Of a stretch of DNA of 64,000 nucleotides, positions 11,446-24,800 are shown piece after piece. The notes below the pieces were generated by a model, which worked only from the letters and a program-made list of their open reading frames with translations, ran no database searches and was not told the DNA's origin. The position numbers were made by a program, and so were the translations under genes. The stretch comes from Panagrolaimus kolymaensis (lineage: Eukaryota; Nematoda; Chromadorea; Rhabditida; Panagrolaimidae), in the NCBI GenBank assembly GCA_028622995.1, contig JAJQJQ010000102.1, positions 1 to 64,000 of the forward strand, read 5' to 3'. Position 1 is the first letter of the stretch. Each line of letters begins with the position of its first letter.

Positions 11446-12819
11446 ATGTCAAGCAATAAAAGAAGAAGCTTGCAATCTAAAAAATTAAAGGAAGATGAAA
11501 GGCGAAGTCGTTCACGTTGTCCTCATCGAGGATTTAAGAGGTAAAACTTTTTTTATAACCTGTTATTTTTTAAACGATACAACACGTTCACCAGAGACTT
11601 TTTCTCTATTTTTTCTTTTTTAAATTATTTTTTCTATTTTTAGCAACAAAATGGATTCAATCAATGTTTCGAATAATCTCCCTTCAATGATTGATATGAC
11701 TTCATCTAAATTCACATGTGAAAATATTCGCTCACAAAGCTTTGCCATCCCTGAAAAGATAATATATTATATAACAAAAAACCCATCATCTTCGAAGCTA
11801 TGGCAAAAACTAATCCAAACTTGCAAATATTTTTATGGAACTAATCATATTATTGTGGTGGATGCTCTTTGTTGTGATAACTATGACGAAATTGAGTATG
11901 ATAAATATCAACATGAAAGCGATTCAGAAGATAATATGAATGAGAGTGATTCACAGGAAGAAGAGGATACTGAAAAGGGTCCAGAAAAAAAAGTTACTTG
12001 GAAAGCTTCATTAAAAAATAATAATAAAAAAGTGGAAATTAATAACAATTTTTTGATTAAAAACAAGCTTTGGATTGATGGTATTTTGTATCAAGCTGAT
12101 TATGAATTATTACCGGCTTCAGAAATTTCTTCTTTAATTACAAAAATTTATCGCTGTGATTTGGTTCGCTTAATTATTCATGATCAGAAAATCACTTTTG
12201 ATGAATTTTTATTTTTAACCTCAAACAAAAACTTATCTCATTTTTCTGCTAATAATCTAGAAATTGTTTACAACAACACAAATGATGAAATTGTTCCATT
12301 TGAAGTGATTGCAGCACACCTTTTAAAGGCTTCAACAATTTCATGGTAACTTTTTTACAGTAAAATCTAGAATAAAAATTAATTACATTATTTTATTTAC
12401 AGGAGTGTCGAGACTCCAATATTACAAAAATGTTTTACTTCTGAAACAGCCAAAGTAATGACGCACTTACCAGTTTTTGAAAATTTGCATTTTCTACAAC
12501 TTATTGGTCTTCCACAATGTTTTGATTTTGATTCATTTTGGAATTTTGTTATGGTAATATTAAATAAGTAATTTCATTTAATTATGGATTTTTTTAGACA
12601 CAACCTTACCTTCGAAAGAAAAAAAGTTTACCACCTTCTGATGAATCGAAGAGTCCGGTTCTATTTATTCGCATGGCTGATGACGTCCCACAAAACCATA
12701 GTCAAAAAATTGAAAATTTTTTAATTCATTCCATTCGCGCCCTTCCAGAAGGAACGCGCCCCAGCATTCATTTTGGACGTTTTTATATTTATGCTGAAAG
12801 TGATTCTGAAGAAAATTAA
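11446..12819 (+). CDS. F-box-like / nematode-expanded protein of unknown function
   Basis: Four exons: 11446-11540, 11644-12345, 12403-12553 and 12598-12819, giving 389 residues with all phases closed. The N-terminus is basic (many Arg, Lys, Ser). At residues about 55-80 a Pro-Glu-Lys-Ile-Ile-x-Tyr-Ile-x-Lys-Asn-Pro segment followed by Leu-Trp-x-Lys-Leu-Ile-x-Thr-Cys-Lys-x-Phe resembles the degenerate F-box start of large gene families in clade IV nematodes. An acidic stretch rich in Glu, Asp and Ser follows at about 100-125, then leucine-rich, repeat-like strands. Such proteins are thought to recruit substrates to SCF ubiquitin ligases, but that is inferred here. Introns are 44-103 bp. The internal ATG at 11651 is an alternative start. 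Confidence 0.6.
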
Positions 12820-13571
12820 ATATAAATGTATCAGAAAACTTTAAAATTACTAAAATCCTTTATCGTTATATTATTACATATTATTTTTCATTCTTACATT
12901 AAAATTAAAAAAGTTTCGAACATTAAACTTTGGGCATAATTATGATTGTCTATTATTTTTCCCGAAATGAATTATATAGATTATTCACTTTATTTAAGTT
13001 GTGATGTGTTTTAAAACTCATCTTAAACTTTCTTTTTTGTTATTCCTTTTTTTAATCATTCAGCAGACTTTGTACCCGAGTGAACTCATTGTTCTATGGA
13101 AATTTCTTTATTTTGCAAACGTCAACGTGAAATGGGACTGAACAAATATTTATTTTGAATAAAAAAATAGCTGAAAAAATTCTTTGGCTATAAAAGCTTA
13201 AATAATAACGTTAAGGTAAATGTCAGAAACAACGTCACAATGTCTCTTTTTTTAATATATTCACAAAAACGTCAAAGCTTCTTTTTTTCTCATGAAAATG
13301 CAGTAGTTTTTTTTCTTTGACCTAGTTAAAAAAGCGGCTTAAATGAAAAATGTTGCAAACAACAGCCATTTTTTTTATCCTTTTACATAAGTGGCTTGTG
13401 ACATTCTTTTCAGACATTTTTACTTAAAAATATTAATCTCCGCCTCTTAAACATTTTTTCCCAGTTTGGATTCATACTTCGGTCTATAAAAAAGCATTCT
13501 TATTTCCCTTGCTATATCAAAAAATATACAGTTTTGGGTGAAAGAAACATTGGGTTTGATAATTTTTAAAA
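12820..13571. other. Intergenic region upstream of protease gene
   Basis: No gene seen. It contains a candidate TATA element near the protease gene and otherwise A/T-rich sequence. Confidence 0.5.
13485..13491 (+). promoter_or_regulatory. Candidate TATA box
   Basis: TATAAAA lies 81-87 bp before the ATG of the protease gene, in the sequence GGTCTATAAAAAAGC. The spacing suits a core promoter with a short 5' UTR, but TATA-like words are frequent in this AT-rich DNA. Confidence 0.35.
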
Positions 13572-14818
13572 ATGCAACTTTGGCATCTGATCGTATTCGC
13601 TGTTGTGGTATTTGGTGAAGACATCGATTTTAATGGGGAAATAGAAGACCACAATGTCTTCATTCAAAATGGGAAAAAGGCAACTCCTCATCAATTTCCA
13701 TTCATGGTGTTCATCCGCCGATCTAATTATGTTCCAAAAGATAGAAGAATTTGCAGTGGAACGGTAAGGCAATTAAACTTTAGATAAAATGATACTATCA
13801 CTTTTGTTAGTTGATTAAACCTGATATGATATTAACTGCATATCATTGTATAAGTGAGGATGCAACTTATGAAGTTATAGCAGGTGGTCACAAAGTTTAT
13901 GAAGGTGAAGATTCCCAACAAACTCAAACTGTAACTATTGCTAATTTTATTAGAATTGGGGAAAATGATATGGATTGTGCTATTATAAAGGTAAGTGTTT
14001 TTGTTATAAAAAATTTTTAAAATGCTTTTAACAAATATTTGATTTTAAGCCATGAAGAATTATAGTTTTACATAGATGCATGAATGTTAAAGTGCTATAT
14101 AAAAGACAAGTTATATTTAAGACTTAGCTTTAATACTTTGAAAAAAAAAAACTTTTCTTCGCCAAAAAATAAAGATTCTTTAATATTTGTTTAAAAATAA
14201 AATTTTTTAAAAGCGTTTTTAGAATTAGAAATTAGAATAAAGCTTTTAAAATAAACCCTCTTAATAATTAATTTTTTTTTAGTTACCAAAGGCATTTCAA
14301 CTTAATAAATATGTTGGCCTAATAGAACTGGAAAAATCATTTAATTACAGAGTTGGTAAAAAATTTCTCATAGATGGTTGGGGCGCATTTCAAAAATTGC
14401 AATTTCCTGATGCACTTCGGAAGGGAGTTTAATTTATATTTATTTTTTATATTTAATAATACCATTACAGGCAATGGTAGCAAACCTAGATATCAAAAAA
14501 AACACAAAACATTGCGCCCAAATTTACAAACTTAAAAATTGGCAATATCATGTCTGCTTGGCGGATGTGTATGAAGGCCATGGAACTTGCAGTGGTGACA
14601 GTGGCGGTCCCGCATTTCACAAAGTTGGTAAAAAAGTAAGCTGATATTAAAAGTAAAAGCACATTCTATATTATTATTAAATTTAGTTCAAACAAGTTGC
14701 TGTTATGATAGCTGGCCCTAACAGTTGCCAAAATATCAACGCCGCTTTCACTGATGGTATTAAATTAAGCGTTTTATGTCCTTTTCTTCAAAAAGCAAAA
14801 TATTATGACTGTGTTTAA
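13572..14818 (+). CDS. Secreted S1-family (trypsin-fold) serine protease
   Basis: Five exons: 13572-13763, 13811-13990, 14283-14426, 14471-14635 and 14687-14818, all in phase 0, giving 270 residues. Residues 1 to about 15 form a signal peptide. The catalytic triad is visible: His about 76 in L-T-A-Y-H-C, Asp about 119 in D-M-D-C-A-I-I-K, and Ser about 216 in G-T-C-S-G-D-S-G-G-P. The residue six before the catalytic Ser, which sets S1 specificity, is Gly rather than the Asp of true trypsins. Cleavage after small or hydrophobic residues is therefore more likely than after Lys/Arg. The conserved activation sequence (IVGG) is replaced by a Phe-Ile-Gln-Asn-Gly stretch, so zymogen activation may differ. 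A digestive, immune or secretory role is inferred. A serpin gene follows 0.7 kb downstream on the other strand. Confidence 0.85.
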
Positions 14819-15559
14819 AAATTTATTTCAACAACAAAGTATTCAAAAAATATTATTAAGCAATTGATGTTTTAATTTTTTTGATTTTATTTTTTCATTT
14901 TCAATTTTTTTTAAATGTCATTGTATGTTCACAATAATTTCTTTTCTTCATTTTTTAAAGATAATCTAAAAACTTCCCATTTTCTCTCATTACCATGCGA
15001 TACCACTCTGTAAATTAGCCGCTTCTTTATAAAAAGAAAAATTCAAAAAAAAATTCTGCTTTATTTTCCGTTTTATTTTTTATTTTTCTCAATTATCTTC
15101 TCTCGTTTATTTTAAATGGTAATTCTTTGTTCAATTAGTATTTTATTTGTTTTTAATTTGTTTTCTTAGTTTAAAAATATTGAATAACTTTGTTGTGTTA
15201 AATAAATTTTTGTTGACATTTTTTTAAAACACATTTACAGAAACAAAATTTATTACAGATTTTTTTATAATCATTTCATCTAACAATGTTTAAGTAGACT
15301 ATAACATTTTTTATTATAAGATTTTGAAAAAAAGATAAAAGAAAAAAATTTAAGCTTTAACATAAGATGAAATAATTTTTCGATTGCTATACCTATCTTT
15401 CATGTTTTTTGTGTTACCTATTTATATTTTCTTGAACATTTTGATCTCTCTTTTTTGTCATGATTTCTATTGTTTCTTTTTTTCCGCTCGTAGAACCTCT
15501 CTTAATATGTGAAAGTTTTTTGATATTTGAAAACGATTAAAGAATTCTACGAAGAAAAA
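14819..15559. other. Intergenic region between convergent protease and serpin genes
   Basis: About 740 bp of A/T-rich 3' flanks of two convergent genes. No gene or RNA was recognised. Confidence 0.5.
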
Positions 15560-16939
15560 TCAACAAAAAGTTCCCATAAAAAGAATATTTTTCGGATCAG
15601 CCATTTCTGAATCATTAACTGAAGTAATAAAATACAAAAATGGATGTGTGGCATAAAACGTTGGAGGCATAGATCTTGCATTCATTTGAAATCCTGTAGC
15701 TGCACTTACTATAGTTCCTCTTTCATCCACCTAAAAATCAAACATATTTTAAAAATAATTATTTATAATATATTTTTGACCTTTATTACAGCTTTGTGAA
15801 TAGCTTTTTCAATTTTTATTGATTTTTCAACCATTCCACAAAGATTACAATTATCATTTGAAAAAACATCAGTGATACCTAATTCCTTCAATTTTTCTTC
15901 CAAATCTAACGTTGTGGATATTTCAATAATTGGAATAACTACTGTCATCTTTTTTGCTTTTTCTCTTAAAAATTTACATATTTTAGTATATAAAAAAAGT
16001 TTTTGTTTAAAAATGAAAACCTTTTTGTAATTTCCGTGAATAATGAAAAATTAAAAGTTTTAAGCAAATTTGAAAGTCCATCCTCTTGGTTCGGAAGAAC
16101 GATATACATCCAAGCTCGACGATTTTTATATGGAAGGCCCAGGGCTCTCCAATTATTTCCTTCTTGATAATTCCATTCATCTTCATCTTTGATAGTTTTA
16201 TCCATCATTGGAATTTCTCTTGGTGGAATGGAATTAAAAGTCCATGGTTCTCTATCATCAAAAGGAGTTTCCCAAAATCCAATAAAATTTATTGCATTTA
16301 TGAGAATTAAAGATGTTTCAGTTGTTAGATCTTCAGATGAAATAATTTCTTTTATCATTTTATTTGTTTTATCTTCCAAAAATGCGTTTATTTTCTAAAA
16401 AACAAGCAAAATAAAAGTTTTGAATAATAACTATTCCACAAAAAAGTTACATACTTCCGCCGCTTTTTCATTTTCTTCAAAATTAATAGTTTCAATTTGT
16501 CCATCAAAGTTTTCTTTAATTAATTTTTTATATTCTGGAATTATAGAAATATTTTTTGAAACAAATATTCCATTAGCCATATTAATATTTGAAATATCAT
16601 CTTCACAGTTTGGACTCTTTCGACAATGAATATCGATTGTATTGGTAATAGCATTTTCAACAACTTTATGACTTCTTGAAAAGTCTGAATAATATTCCAT
16701 TATTTGTTTTTCAGTTTTATCTATAAAAAATTTTACATATTAAAATATTTGAATTTTTTCTTGCTCAAACCTTTTCCAATAAGTTGAGCGATTTGAATAG
16801 CTGTATTTTCTTTAGCCCCACCAAGAATCATTGAAAGCGAATTCAATATGGAAATTGGAGAAAATACTGTTGATTTTGATGAAGCTTCCATAAGTGGAAG
16901 TAATTTATAACAAAATTCAACTTCTAATTGTAGACTCAT
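15560..16939 (-). CDS. Serpin (intracellular or non-classically secreted type)
   Basis: Five exons: 16771-16939, 16455-16720, 16021-16394, 15781-15964 and 15560-15730. Phases close to 387 residues, normal serpin length. Landmarks include the helix B region S-T-V-F-S-P-I-S-I, the breach strand A-I-N-F-I-G-F-W, the P-M-M-D-K segment, and the C-terminal signature P-P-T-F-Y-A-T-H-P-F-L-Y-F. The reactive loop reads D-E-R-G-T-I-V-S-A-A-T-G-F-Q-M-N-A-R-S. Counting from the hinge Gly as P15 puts Arg at P1 and Ser at P1', the arrangement of inhibitors of trypsin-like proteases. P13 and P12 are Ile and Val rather than small residues, so loop insertion may be less efficient. There is no signal peptide from ATG 16939. 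An upstream in-frame ATG at 17011 would add a weakly hydrophobic extension. Confidence 0.88.
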
Positions 16940-17503
16940 TTTATTATAATTTTCAACGCAAAAAAGTTTTAAAAAATGATTTTGTTTGAATTTAAAAAAA
17001 ACAAATGTCAATTATAACATTTTGCCAGTGTTGCTTTGTTTTTTAAATTTTGTTAATGATTTTTCTTCTTTTTTTCAATGGAACAATTTTTTTCAAAACT
17101 TGTGAAGAAAAGAAGGCCATTTTTTTTAGTTATTGCAACTTTTACAAAATTTTGTCTCAAGCTTGTAAAGAATTGAAGCTGAATCGGCTGAAACAAAATC
17201 ACAACACTGGAAAGCATTTCATCGTCGAATTGATTTTTCTTTATCACTTTTCTGTTTAAAAAAAGTAAAAGATTACCTTAAAATTTTTTTTCTTCTTCAT
17301 CATACTTTTTGAGTGAAACTAAAACCTCTGTTGTGAAGCTTTCAAAACTCCTCAGTCCTAAAAGGTAACCATGGAAACCCAAAAAAATAAAAGCTGCAAA
17401 AACATTAAAGCAAAAAAAAAATTTATCGAAACATTTCGGTGATATTTTTTATTGGTATTAAAGCTTTTTATGTAAAAAATTATTAATATTCAAATTTTAA
17501 AAA
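16940..17503. other. Divergent spacer between serpin and ARL6
   Basis: About 560 bp separate the two start codons and must hold both promoters. No other feature was recognised. Confidence 0.5.
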
Positions 17504-18441
17504 ATGGGTTTCGTTAAAATGTTGCAAACTTTATTTGGTAATGCTCCAAAACAAGTGGAAGTATTAATTCTTGGTTTGGATAATAGTGGAAAGACAACGA
17601 TAGTGAATCGATTGAAATCCTCAGAAAATATGGAAAGCGGAACCGTTCCAACTGTGGGTCAAAATGTGGATAAATTTGTTGCAGCTGAATTAACTTTTAA
17701 TACTTTTGATATGTCAGGACAAAGTGAGTTTTGGAATTCCGTGTTTTTCATGTTTTTAACTCCAAAAAAAGGAAAATTTAAAAAAAATTTGATAGCTTTT
17801 TTAAACAGTTTTTCTGTTTAATAAAACAAAAAATTTACATAATTTTTTCGAAAAATTCGAATTCCATTCTTTTTTTAAAATCCAAATTTGTTATGTATTT
17901 TTCTTAAAATTTAAAAGCCCACGACTAAATTCAAGCTTTTTTTTTTCCAGGTAAATATCGAAGCCTTTGGGAAACTCATTATCGAAGCGTGCATGGAATT
18001 ATTTTTGTTGTGGATAGCACAGATAAAATGAGGCTTGCATTAGCTCGAGATGAATTATGGATGATGCTGGATCATCGAGATGTGGCATATAAAAAGGTAC
18101 ACACACATACAACAAACATATATTTATTTATATATATATGCAAATTTTGAAGCATTTGTTTACACTCGTCTGCTTTTTTTTCTTGCCTCTTTTTTTTTGT
18201 TTAAACACTTTTGTAATCCCTTCTCCGTTTTTTGTAGGTGCCGTTACTAATTTTAGCAAACAAAAATGATTCAAAGGATGCTCTTTCGGCCACTGATGTT
18301 CATCTTAGCCTTGGATTGGATATGATTCGAAATCGAAATTGGCATATCGCTTCCACGTGTGCTTTAAGTGGGCTTGGATTGATTGAAGCTATAGAATGGT
18401 TGGGTGTAAATATAAAACAATATCTTGAAACTACTCAATAA
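17504..18441 (+). CDS. arl-6: ADP-ribosylation factor-like GTPase 6 (BBS3)
   Basis: Three exons: 17504-17723, 17951-18096 and 18238-18441, giving 189 residues. Gly2 follows the initiator Met, as in ARF/ARL proteins that insert an amphipathic N-terminus into membranes. GTP-binding motifs: P-loop G-L-D-N-S-G-K-T (24-31), a switch I Thr in T-V-P-T-V-G, switch II F-D-M-S-G-Q, base-recognition N-K-N-D, and C-A-L-S-G. D-M-S-G-Q in place of W-D-x-G-G-Q, and the R-Y/K-Y-R-S-L-W-E-x-x-Y block, are typical of ARL6. The position matching Gly after Gln is Ser. ARL6 recruits the BBSome to ciliary membranes for trafficking in ciliated sensory neurons; that role is family knowledge. Confidence 0.88.
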
Positions 18442-21400
18442 ATTTTTTTTGAATGATAAAAATGTAATAAAAAAAATTGAACAGTTTCTCAAAAATAAAT
18501 TTCCCCTCAAACATATATATATCGATAACAACATTCTGTGGAGCTTCCGAAAAAAAAATAAACTCATAAAAAACTTAAGACAAATCATTTTAATGACTTT
18601 TATATATTTTTTTATGTCTTTCGATAAGCAGCTTCTTGAATAATACCTTCTTACCTTCTTCCAAAACAAAATTATGGAGGTCTAAGTATATAAAATTTTT
18701 GTGAAGGTGTACTTTCACGATTTTCACAATAATCAATTGTTTTTTATGCTTTTTAATGGCCTTGAAAAACTCAACTCTTTCTTTTCTTTGCTTTTTGGCA
18801 TCCTCATCACCTTGGAAAAAAGCGGAGAAGGCTGGAATTCATTTCTTTTATTTAAAAAAGTTTACTTTTGTGAGAACGGATTTGGTATATCTATCGTGTG
18901 CTGCTGAAGAATGAGATATTCAGCATTTTACTTTGGCTGTTTTTGTTGTTATTGGTTTTCATCCTTCTTCTCTACGATCGACGAAAAGCAATAAATTTAT
19001 TTTTTCCTTTCTTAGGTACAAAAGAAAAAAAGAAAAGCTTTGACCTTTTATTATTTTTCTGTATCTTCCGTTTCTTCCTTGAAAAATCAAAAAAAAAACC
19101 GAAGAAACGAAGAAGATGGAACCCAGGCGGTCGGTTGCCCTTTTTCTCATACACATAGCTTTGCCAAATTTATTCACACGTTTATGTGTTTTTCGGTGAC
19201 ACGCGCTCACAAAAATAAAAAAAATGATTCAAGCTCGATGGGTTTTTTTTGGCACCGATCCTTTCTTTCTTTTTTCATCCACGTTTGAGATCGAGATTTT
19301 TTGCCTTTTTTTTGTTTCGATATTGTTGTTGCGCACGCAAAAATCTATTGCTCCGTCGCTTAATAAGATCAAAAGGAAATTTGGTGGATGGATAAATGAA
19401 AGGCGATACTTTCTTTATTTTTTCTTAAACAAAAAAAACTTTTTTTCTTCGCACATTTTTTTGTGAAAGTGATGACAATTTATGACACTTTTCAATAAAA
19501 GGAAAAGGTCGAGAATAATGTTCGGATTAAAATCCATAAACGGCCAAGGAGAGAAAAAAGCGGATAGCGCCGAGATCGGTTGACTCCTTTGTTGCGCCAC
19601 CATGGTTCAATTGTTTTTTTTATTTTCAAAATTTATAATAAAAATAACAATTCCTTAAAAGGCTAAAAGGGCGGCGGCGAAGAAGAAGATAGCTTTGATG
19701 GAAATTTATCCATGCTTGCGTCAGAGGAAATAGAAATGAAAGTTTTCGAGATTCGAGAATAACAAAAAAATAAAATAGATACTGTAAAAAAGGAGGAACC
19801 TAAAACTTCATCGTAGTTAAACGTATTTTTTTAATAACTTTTTTCTAAATTTATTTTTTTGACTCCCCAAATCAAGTTCCATTGGTCAATTATAAAATGA
19901 GCCAACTTTATTGTCTTTTCTCCTTCCTTTTTAAATATTATCGTATTCGAGGATCAATTAACAAATTTTATTAGGTGTTGTTCTTGACATTTACCCTTCA
20001 CGCTTTTTTTTCTTGTATGTACTTAGACACGGCACAAAAAATGTTTTTCATTGGATTGGTTCAAAAAATCTTTTACCCTCTTTTCATGCCTTTTTTATTG
20101 TTTTTGCTTTAGCTGTATCAAATTCAAAAAACTCAAAAAAGGTTATAATTTTTTCGTTTACACATGGAACAGACACACACACAAAAAACTTAGGTCAAAC
20201 TCATCTCTATTTTATAATAATAAAAACTACGCTTATTATGATTTCCGGGGCTATATAACCATAACCTTCTGCCGTTGTTGCTATCAAACATTCCATATCA
20301 ATAATATTATATGTACCTCCAAGGAAAGATTTTAACACCTTTTGTAAAAAAAAAAAGAGATTGGAATGGAAAAAAAGAGATGATTTTACGACATGGTAAT
20401 TCCTCTTCTACCATCTTTCTTTGATCGAAGTGTTTTTCCCAATCAAAAAAAAGCATAGAATTATTTTTTTTATTTTCTTCTCTAAATCATTTTTCAAGAA
20501 GTTTAACGACGATCAACCAGCCACATATGTACATTCTTCCTTTTTTTCTTATCTTTCATACATTTTCTTCACTCAAAAAAGCATTTATTTTAGTTGAATA
20601 AAATTTAATTTTACAGTAGCGTAAAAATATATTTTTTTATTTGATGGCGGTTGTCGCTTGTTTTTGTTTGATTGAAAAAATGAAAAGTATTTTGTCGAAT
20701 TTTGAAGAATATTTTTAGTGATAGTCCCTATTTTTGTGGCAATGTCGGCATTGAAAATAAAACTAAGAAAGCAAAATTCTTTCTATTTTGCTGCTACATA
20801 TCTCAAACAAAAAATTTGAAGGATGAGCTGGGGTCGTTCGCGCAATATTTGTGTGTTCGGCCTGATTTAACCCGATAATAATTTTTTTTTCTTGCACATG
20901 CCGCTGCTTTCTATTTCTGCTATCGTGTTTCATATTTTGTTTTGTTTCATTTTTTTTTCTTCGGCTCGGCACCTAAGCTTTTTGTCTTTTTTTTTGTTTC
21001 ATTCATTCATTTATTTTTTTTGTTTGTATTTTTTTCTTCGACGATCAAGGAAGCCATCATGCGCGAAAAAATGCCATCGTCATCATCTTCGTTTATCGTC
21101 GTCGTCGCCTTTTTTTTCAATTGTTTTATATCAAACAAAAAAATAAATATATATTGCAATTTATCAAAATTATGTCATCGGCACGTTTTTGAAATTTATT
21201 TAATCTGCTTTTTTTGATTTTGTCTTTTTTCCTTTCTTTTGATTTTTTTTGATCCATAAACATTCCGCACCCAAAAAAAATTTCATAAACTTTTTTAATA
21301 TTTTTTTTTATTCGTACAAAAACAACAATTTTTTTTCTCAAGTTTACTTTAAGCTTCATAAAATTCATAAAAGCCCTTTCTTTTTTTGTGAAAAATATGA

Positions 21401-21883
21401 CATTTTTATATTTTTCACTCCATTTTTTTCCTTGTTTTATGTCAATAAAAAATTTGCTTTTAAATCTATCAAGAACATTTACAACCTCAAATACGACAGT
21501 ATGTAAATATACTAGCAACAAGCTTTTAACAGCCATAAAATTTTTTTTAACATACATACTTTTGTACCTGCGCAAATGCGCCTATCGTATATCATTAATA
21601 AATTTGACATATTTTTTTCTTCTAATTTTTTTTCTCTTTAATTAAAAAATCTTAAAATTTATGTAAAAATTTACTTACCTTTTCTTTTTTTACTTTTATT
21701 TTAAAAAAAAGCTTCACCTTCATATTTTTTTTTTCATCAAAAAAAATTAGTCGGTATTTTCTTTTTCATCTCCCTTATTTTTTGTCGTCGTCTTATCATT
21801 CATTGTTCCGGGCTCCATTTTGCTTTTACTTAGCAGAAAAACAGTGGCGGCTAATTTCCAAAAGGTTACTCACAGTCATTATT
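18442..21883. other. 3.4-kb gene-free region upstream of the caudal gene
   Basis: Only short Phe/Lys-rich chance frames occur. Compared with other spacers it is long and rich in pyrimidine runs and purine runs such as GAAGAAGAAGA. Position immediately upstream of a developmental homeobox gene makes it a candidate cis-regulatory region, but no specific binding site can be defended. Confidence 0.4.
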
Positions 21884-24800
21884 ATGGCAGCCGCTTCATC
21901 TTCTATTGGTAGCTTTTTTAAAACTCTAAAATTTACTAACATCTTTATTTTTTTTTGATACCGTATATTTTTTTGACCTTGTTGTCGCAGCAGCTTTCTT
22001 TCCTTCCTTTGAATTTTCGCATTGGATGAGAGACAGAAAAAAAAGAGTCAAACAAAAAACGATCGTCGAAGAAAAAGAAAAAAATTGTAGGCGGAGTCCT
22101 TCTTCATTGCCTCTCCAAAATCATCGAACATCGAAGAAAAGGAACACCACCCCAAAAAAGATTTTCTTTTCTCTAAGGGCGTTGTAGAATATTTTACAAG
22201 AAGAATCGCAAAAATGTCATCGGCACATTGTATTTTTTATTTTCTATTTTTTATTTTTATGGTGGTTTCTTCTTTTTCTGATATACGATTATACCACTCT
22301 TCTTCCTCTATCACTCTTTTTTACTTTCTTCTTTCCTTTTTTTTGTTAAATTATTTTACGAACTTTTTAAAATCACCATAAATTTATTAACAGCCACTTT
22401 GATAATTTTTTTATGATTTAATTATTTTTATTATAGGAACCGATTGGACTGGATTAGCGAATATGATGGTGCCACCGAATGGCCTTTCATCAGTGGCTTC
22501 ACCATTTTTTTATAATTCCCATGGCATCGTTGGCGGCGGTGATTCTACTGATTCAAATTTATCTGTTGCTCATCATGCCGCCTTAAGTGCCTCTGCGGCT
22601 GCTTTAAATGGTTCCAATGGTTGCTTTAATAATAATAATAATTTTATGGGCATCGCTGGAGGATGTGGAGGAAGTCCGATAGAACAAAAAATGCCTTTAT
22701 CCGCTAATAATAATTCCTCTAACAACAACAACAACGGAAATAATGGAAATAACAATAATAATATTTCGATGTCATCAGATTCTATGTCCGCAATTAAACA
22801 GCAATTTGATTGGTCTTCAGATCCCACTGGAGGCATTTATGGCCCATTTGGTGGAGCAGGAACCCATCCAATGATGATGAATTCAGCTAATGGGGTTATG
22901 GGACAAGTAAGAAAATTACTACCATATTTTAGGCATTTCTAAAATTTTAGTTTCAGGACCCTTCAGCATACTTAAATGATGCATACCCCTCAACTTCATT
23001 GTCGAATAATGCTGGAGCTTATGGGTATTATCCTCAAATGGCTGCAGCAATATCAGCATCAGGAAATTATTATCCTCAAGTAGATTATTTACAAAATGCT
23101 GCCATAGTTAATGGTTGGAAAGCTCATTTATCATCTGCGACGGCAACAAATACCAAAGAACATAAAGCTTCAATAAATCATCGAAATTCTGTTATGAATC
23201 ATCATCCTCTTGGCCCAGCGCGTAAACCTCCACATCGAACTGGCCCAGGAACAAATAGTAAGTTTCAGTTTTTTTTTTCTGGCTTAGTTTACTCAAATTT
23301 TTCGGCATTAAAAAAATTAAAGGTTGTTTACCAAATAAAATTTTCCAACATTTTGTTTTCTTCAGATGTTCGAGTTCGCACTCATGATACCTATAGAACG
23401 GTGTATTCAGATCGACAAAGAGTGGAACTTGAAAAAGAATTCCACAGTAGTCAATTTATTACAGCTGGAAGAAAAGCAGAACTTGCGGGTCAATTGGATC
23501 TTACAGAACGTCAAATAAAAATATGGTTTCAAAATAGGTTAGTTTTTCTTTACTCCAAAAACTAAAAAATTTTTGCCTTCACAAAACTCTTTTTTGAAGA
23601 GAAAAAAACTGCAATATTTTTCCATCCAAAAAAATTGCGGTTTTGATAGAAAAAAAAAGTAACATCTTTAATAATTTGTCCTCATATGTTATTTTTTGAT
23701 TTTGATTTTTTGACAAGTATCATTGTCGTAAAAGCACTAGATGCCGATCAGTGGCTGTGCCGCCGCTGCTGCCGCACTTTACCTTGCGCGTGCTAAATCC
23801 AATAACATCAGAAACAGCGGTATGAGAGACGGCTGTGCTTTTTGAGGTTTTGAGGTCTCATAGGCAAAAAAAAGGAAAAAAATAATTATGCAACAGAAGG
23901 TGATGGATGTTGGTTTTTTTATCGGGATTAATTGAGAGAGATTATAAGGTCAAACTTTTAAAAAAACTTAATCTCTCGAGAGCCATTAAATATTTGTTTA
24001 AGTTTTTTTTCTGGGGTTCAAGAAATTTTTTTATGCGTTTTTAAACTGATTCCCAAAAAAAATTTCGAGACACGAATCCGCGAAAATTATCCTTTTCTTT
24101 TCCATTTTTATTTTTTTTCTCGCTGCCAATGTTAATTACAGCTTAATCAGAGAGTAACGACGACAAAACACTATCCCATCCATTTTTAACCATCCTCCAT
24201 CCTTCTGGTTTGTATAATTGTTTAGGTTTTTTTAGTTTTTTGTCAAAGTAATAAAAAATAAGTGAGAGAAAGAGAGGCTCAGAAAAGTTGTAAAAAAGCA
24301 ATTTTGATTTTTTTCTTTGCCTTTTTTAAAAGAAATGTAAGAAAGAAAATTGGCACACACCATTTTTCTCCTCCTTCTCATTTTCGACTACTTGACTTTT
24401 AAAAGTGAAAAATGGATACAGTAATATTTTTTCATTTTTTTTTCAAAGACCGGATGTTTCATTTTTAAAAAAAAAAGTCGGGTCACTTTTTTCTTTCCGT
24501 TCGCTTTTTTTTTTGGCATATGCGCGCGCATGATTTACGGTTTTTTTTCCGATTCAACCAAGAAACACAAAAACAAAAAACAACAAAGAAAAAAAGAAAG
24601 AAGAAGACCGTTCTTTTATTCGATGGTGTTCATCTGGCGTGGCCAAAATCAAAATCACAACCAAAAATAAATCTTTCCCATACTATTTTTTGCTTAGTTT
24701 TGTTTTGTTTGTTTTGCAAGTGTTTCGTCGTCGTCTGTATGCTTTCAAAAAAGAAGAGAGAAAAAAATCAGATGGAAAAAACGCCCGATGTTCGCTTTTC

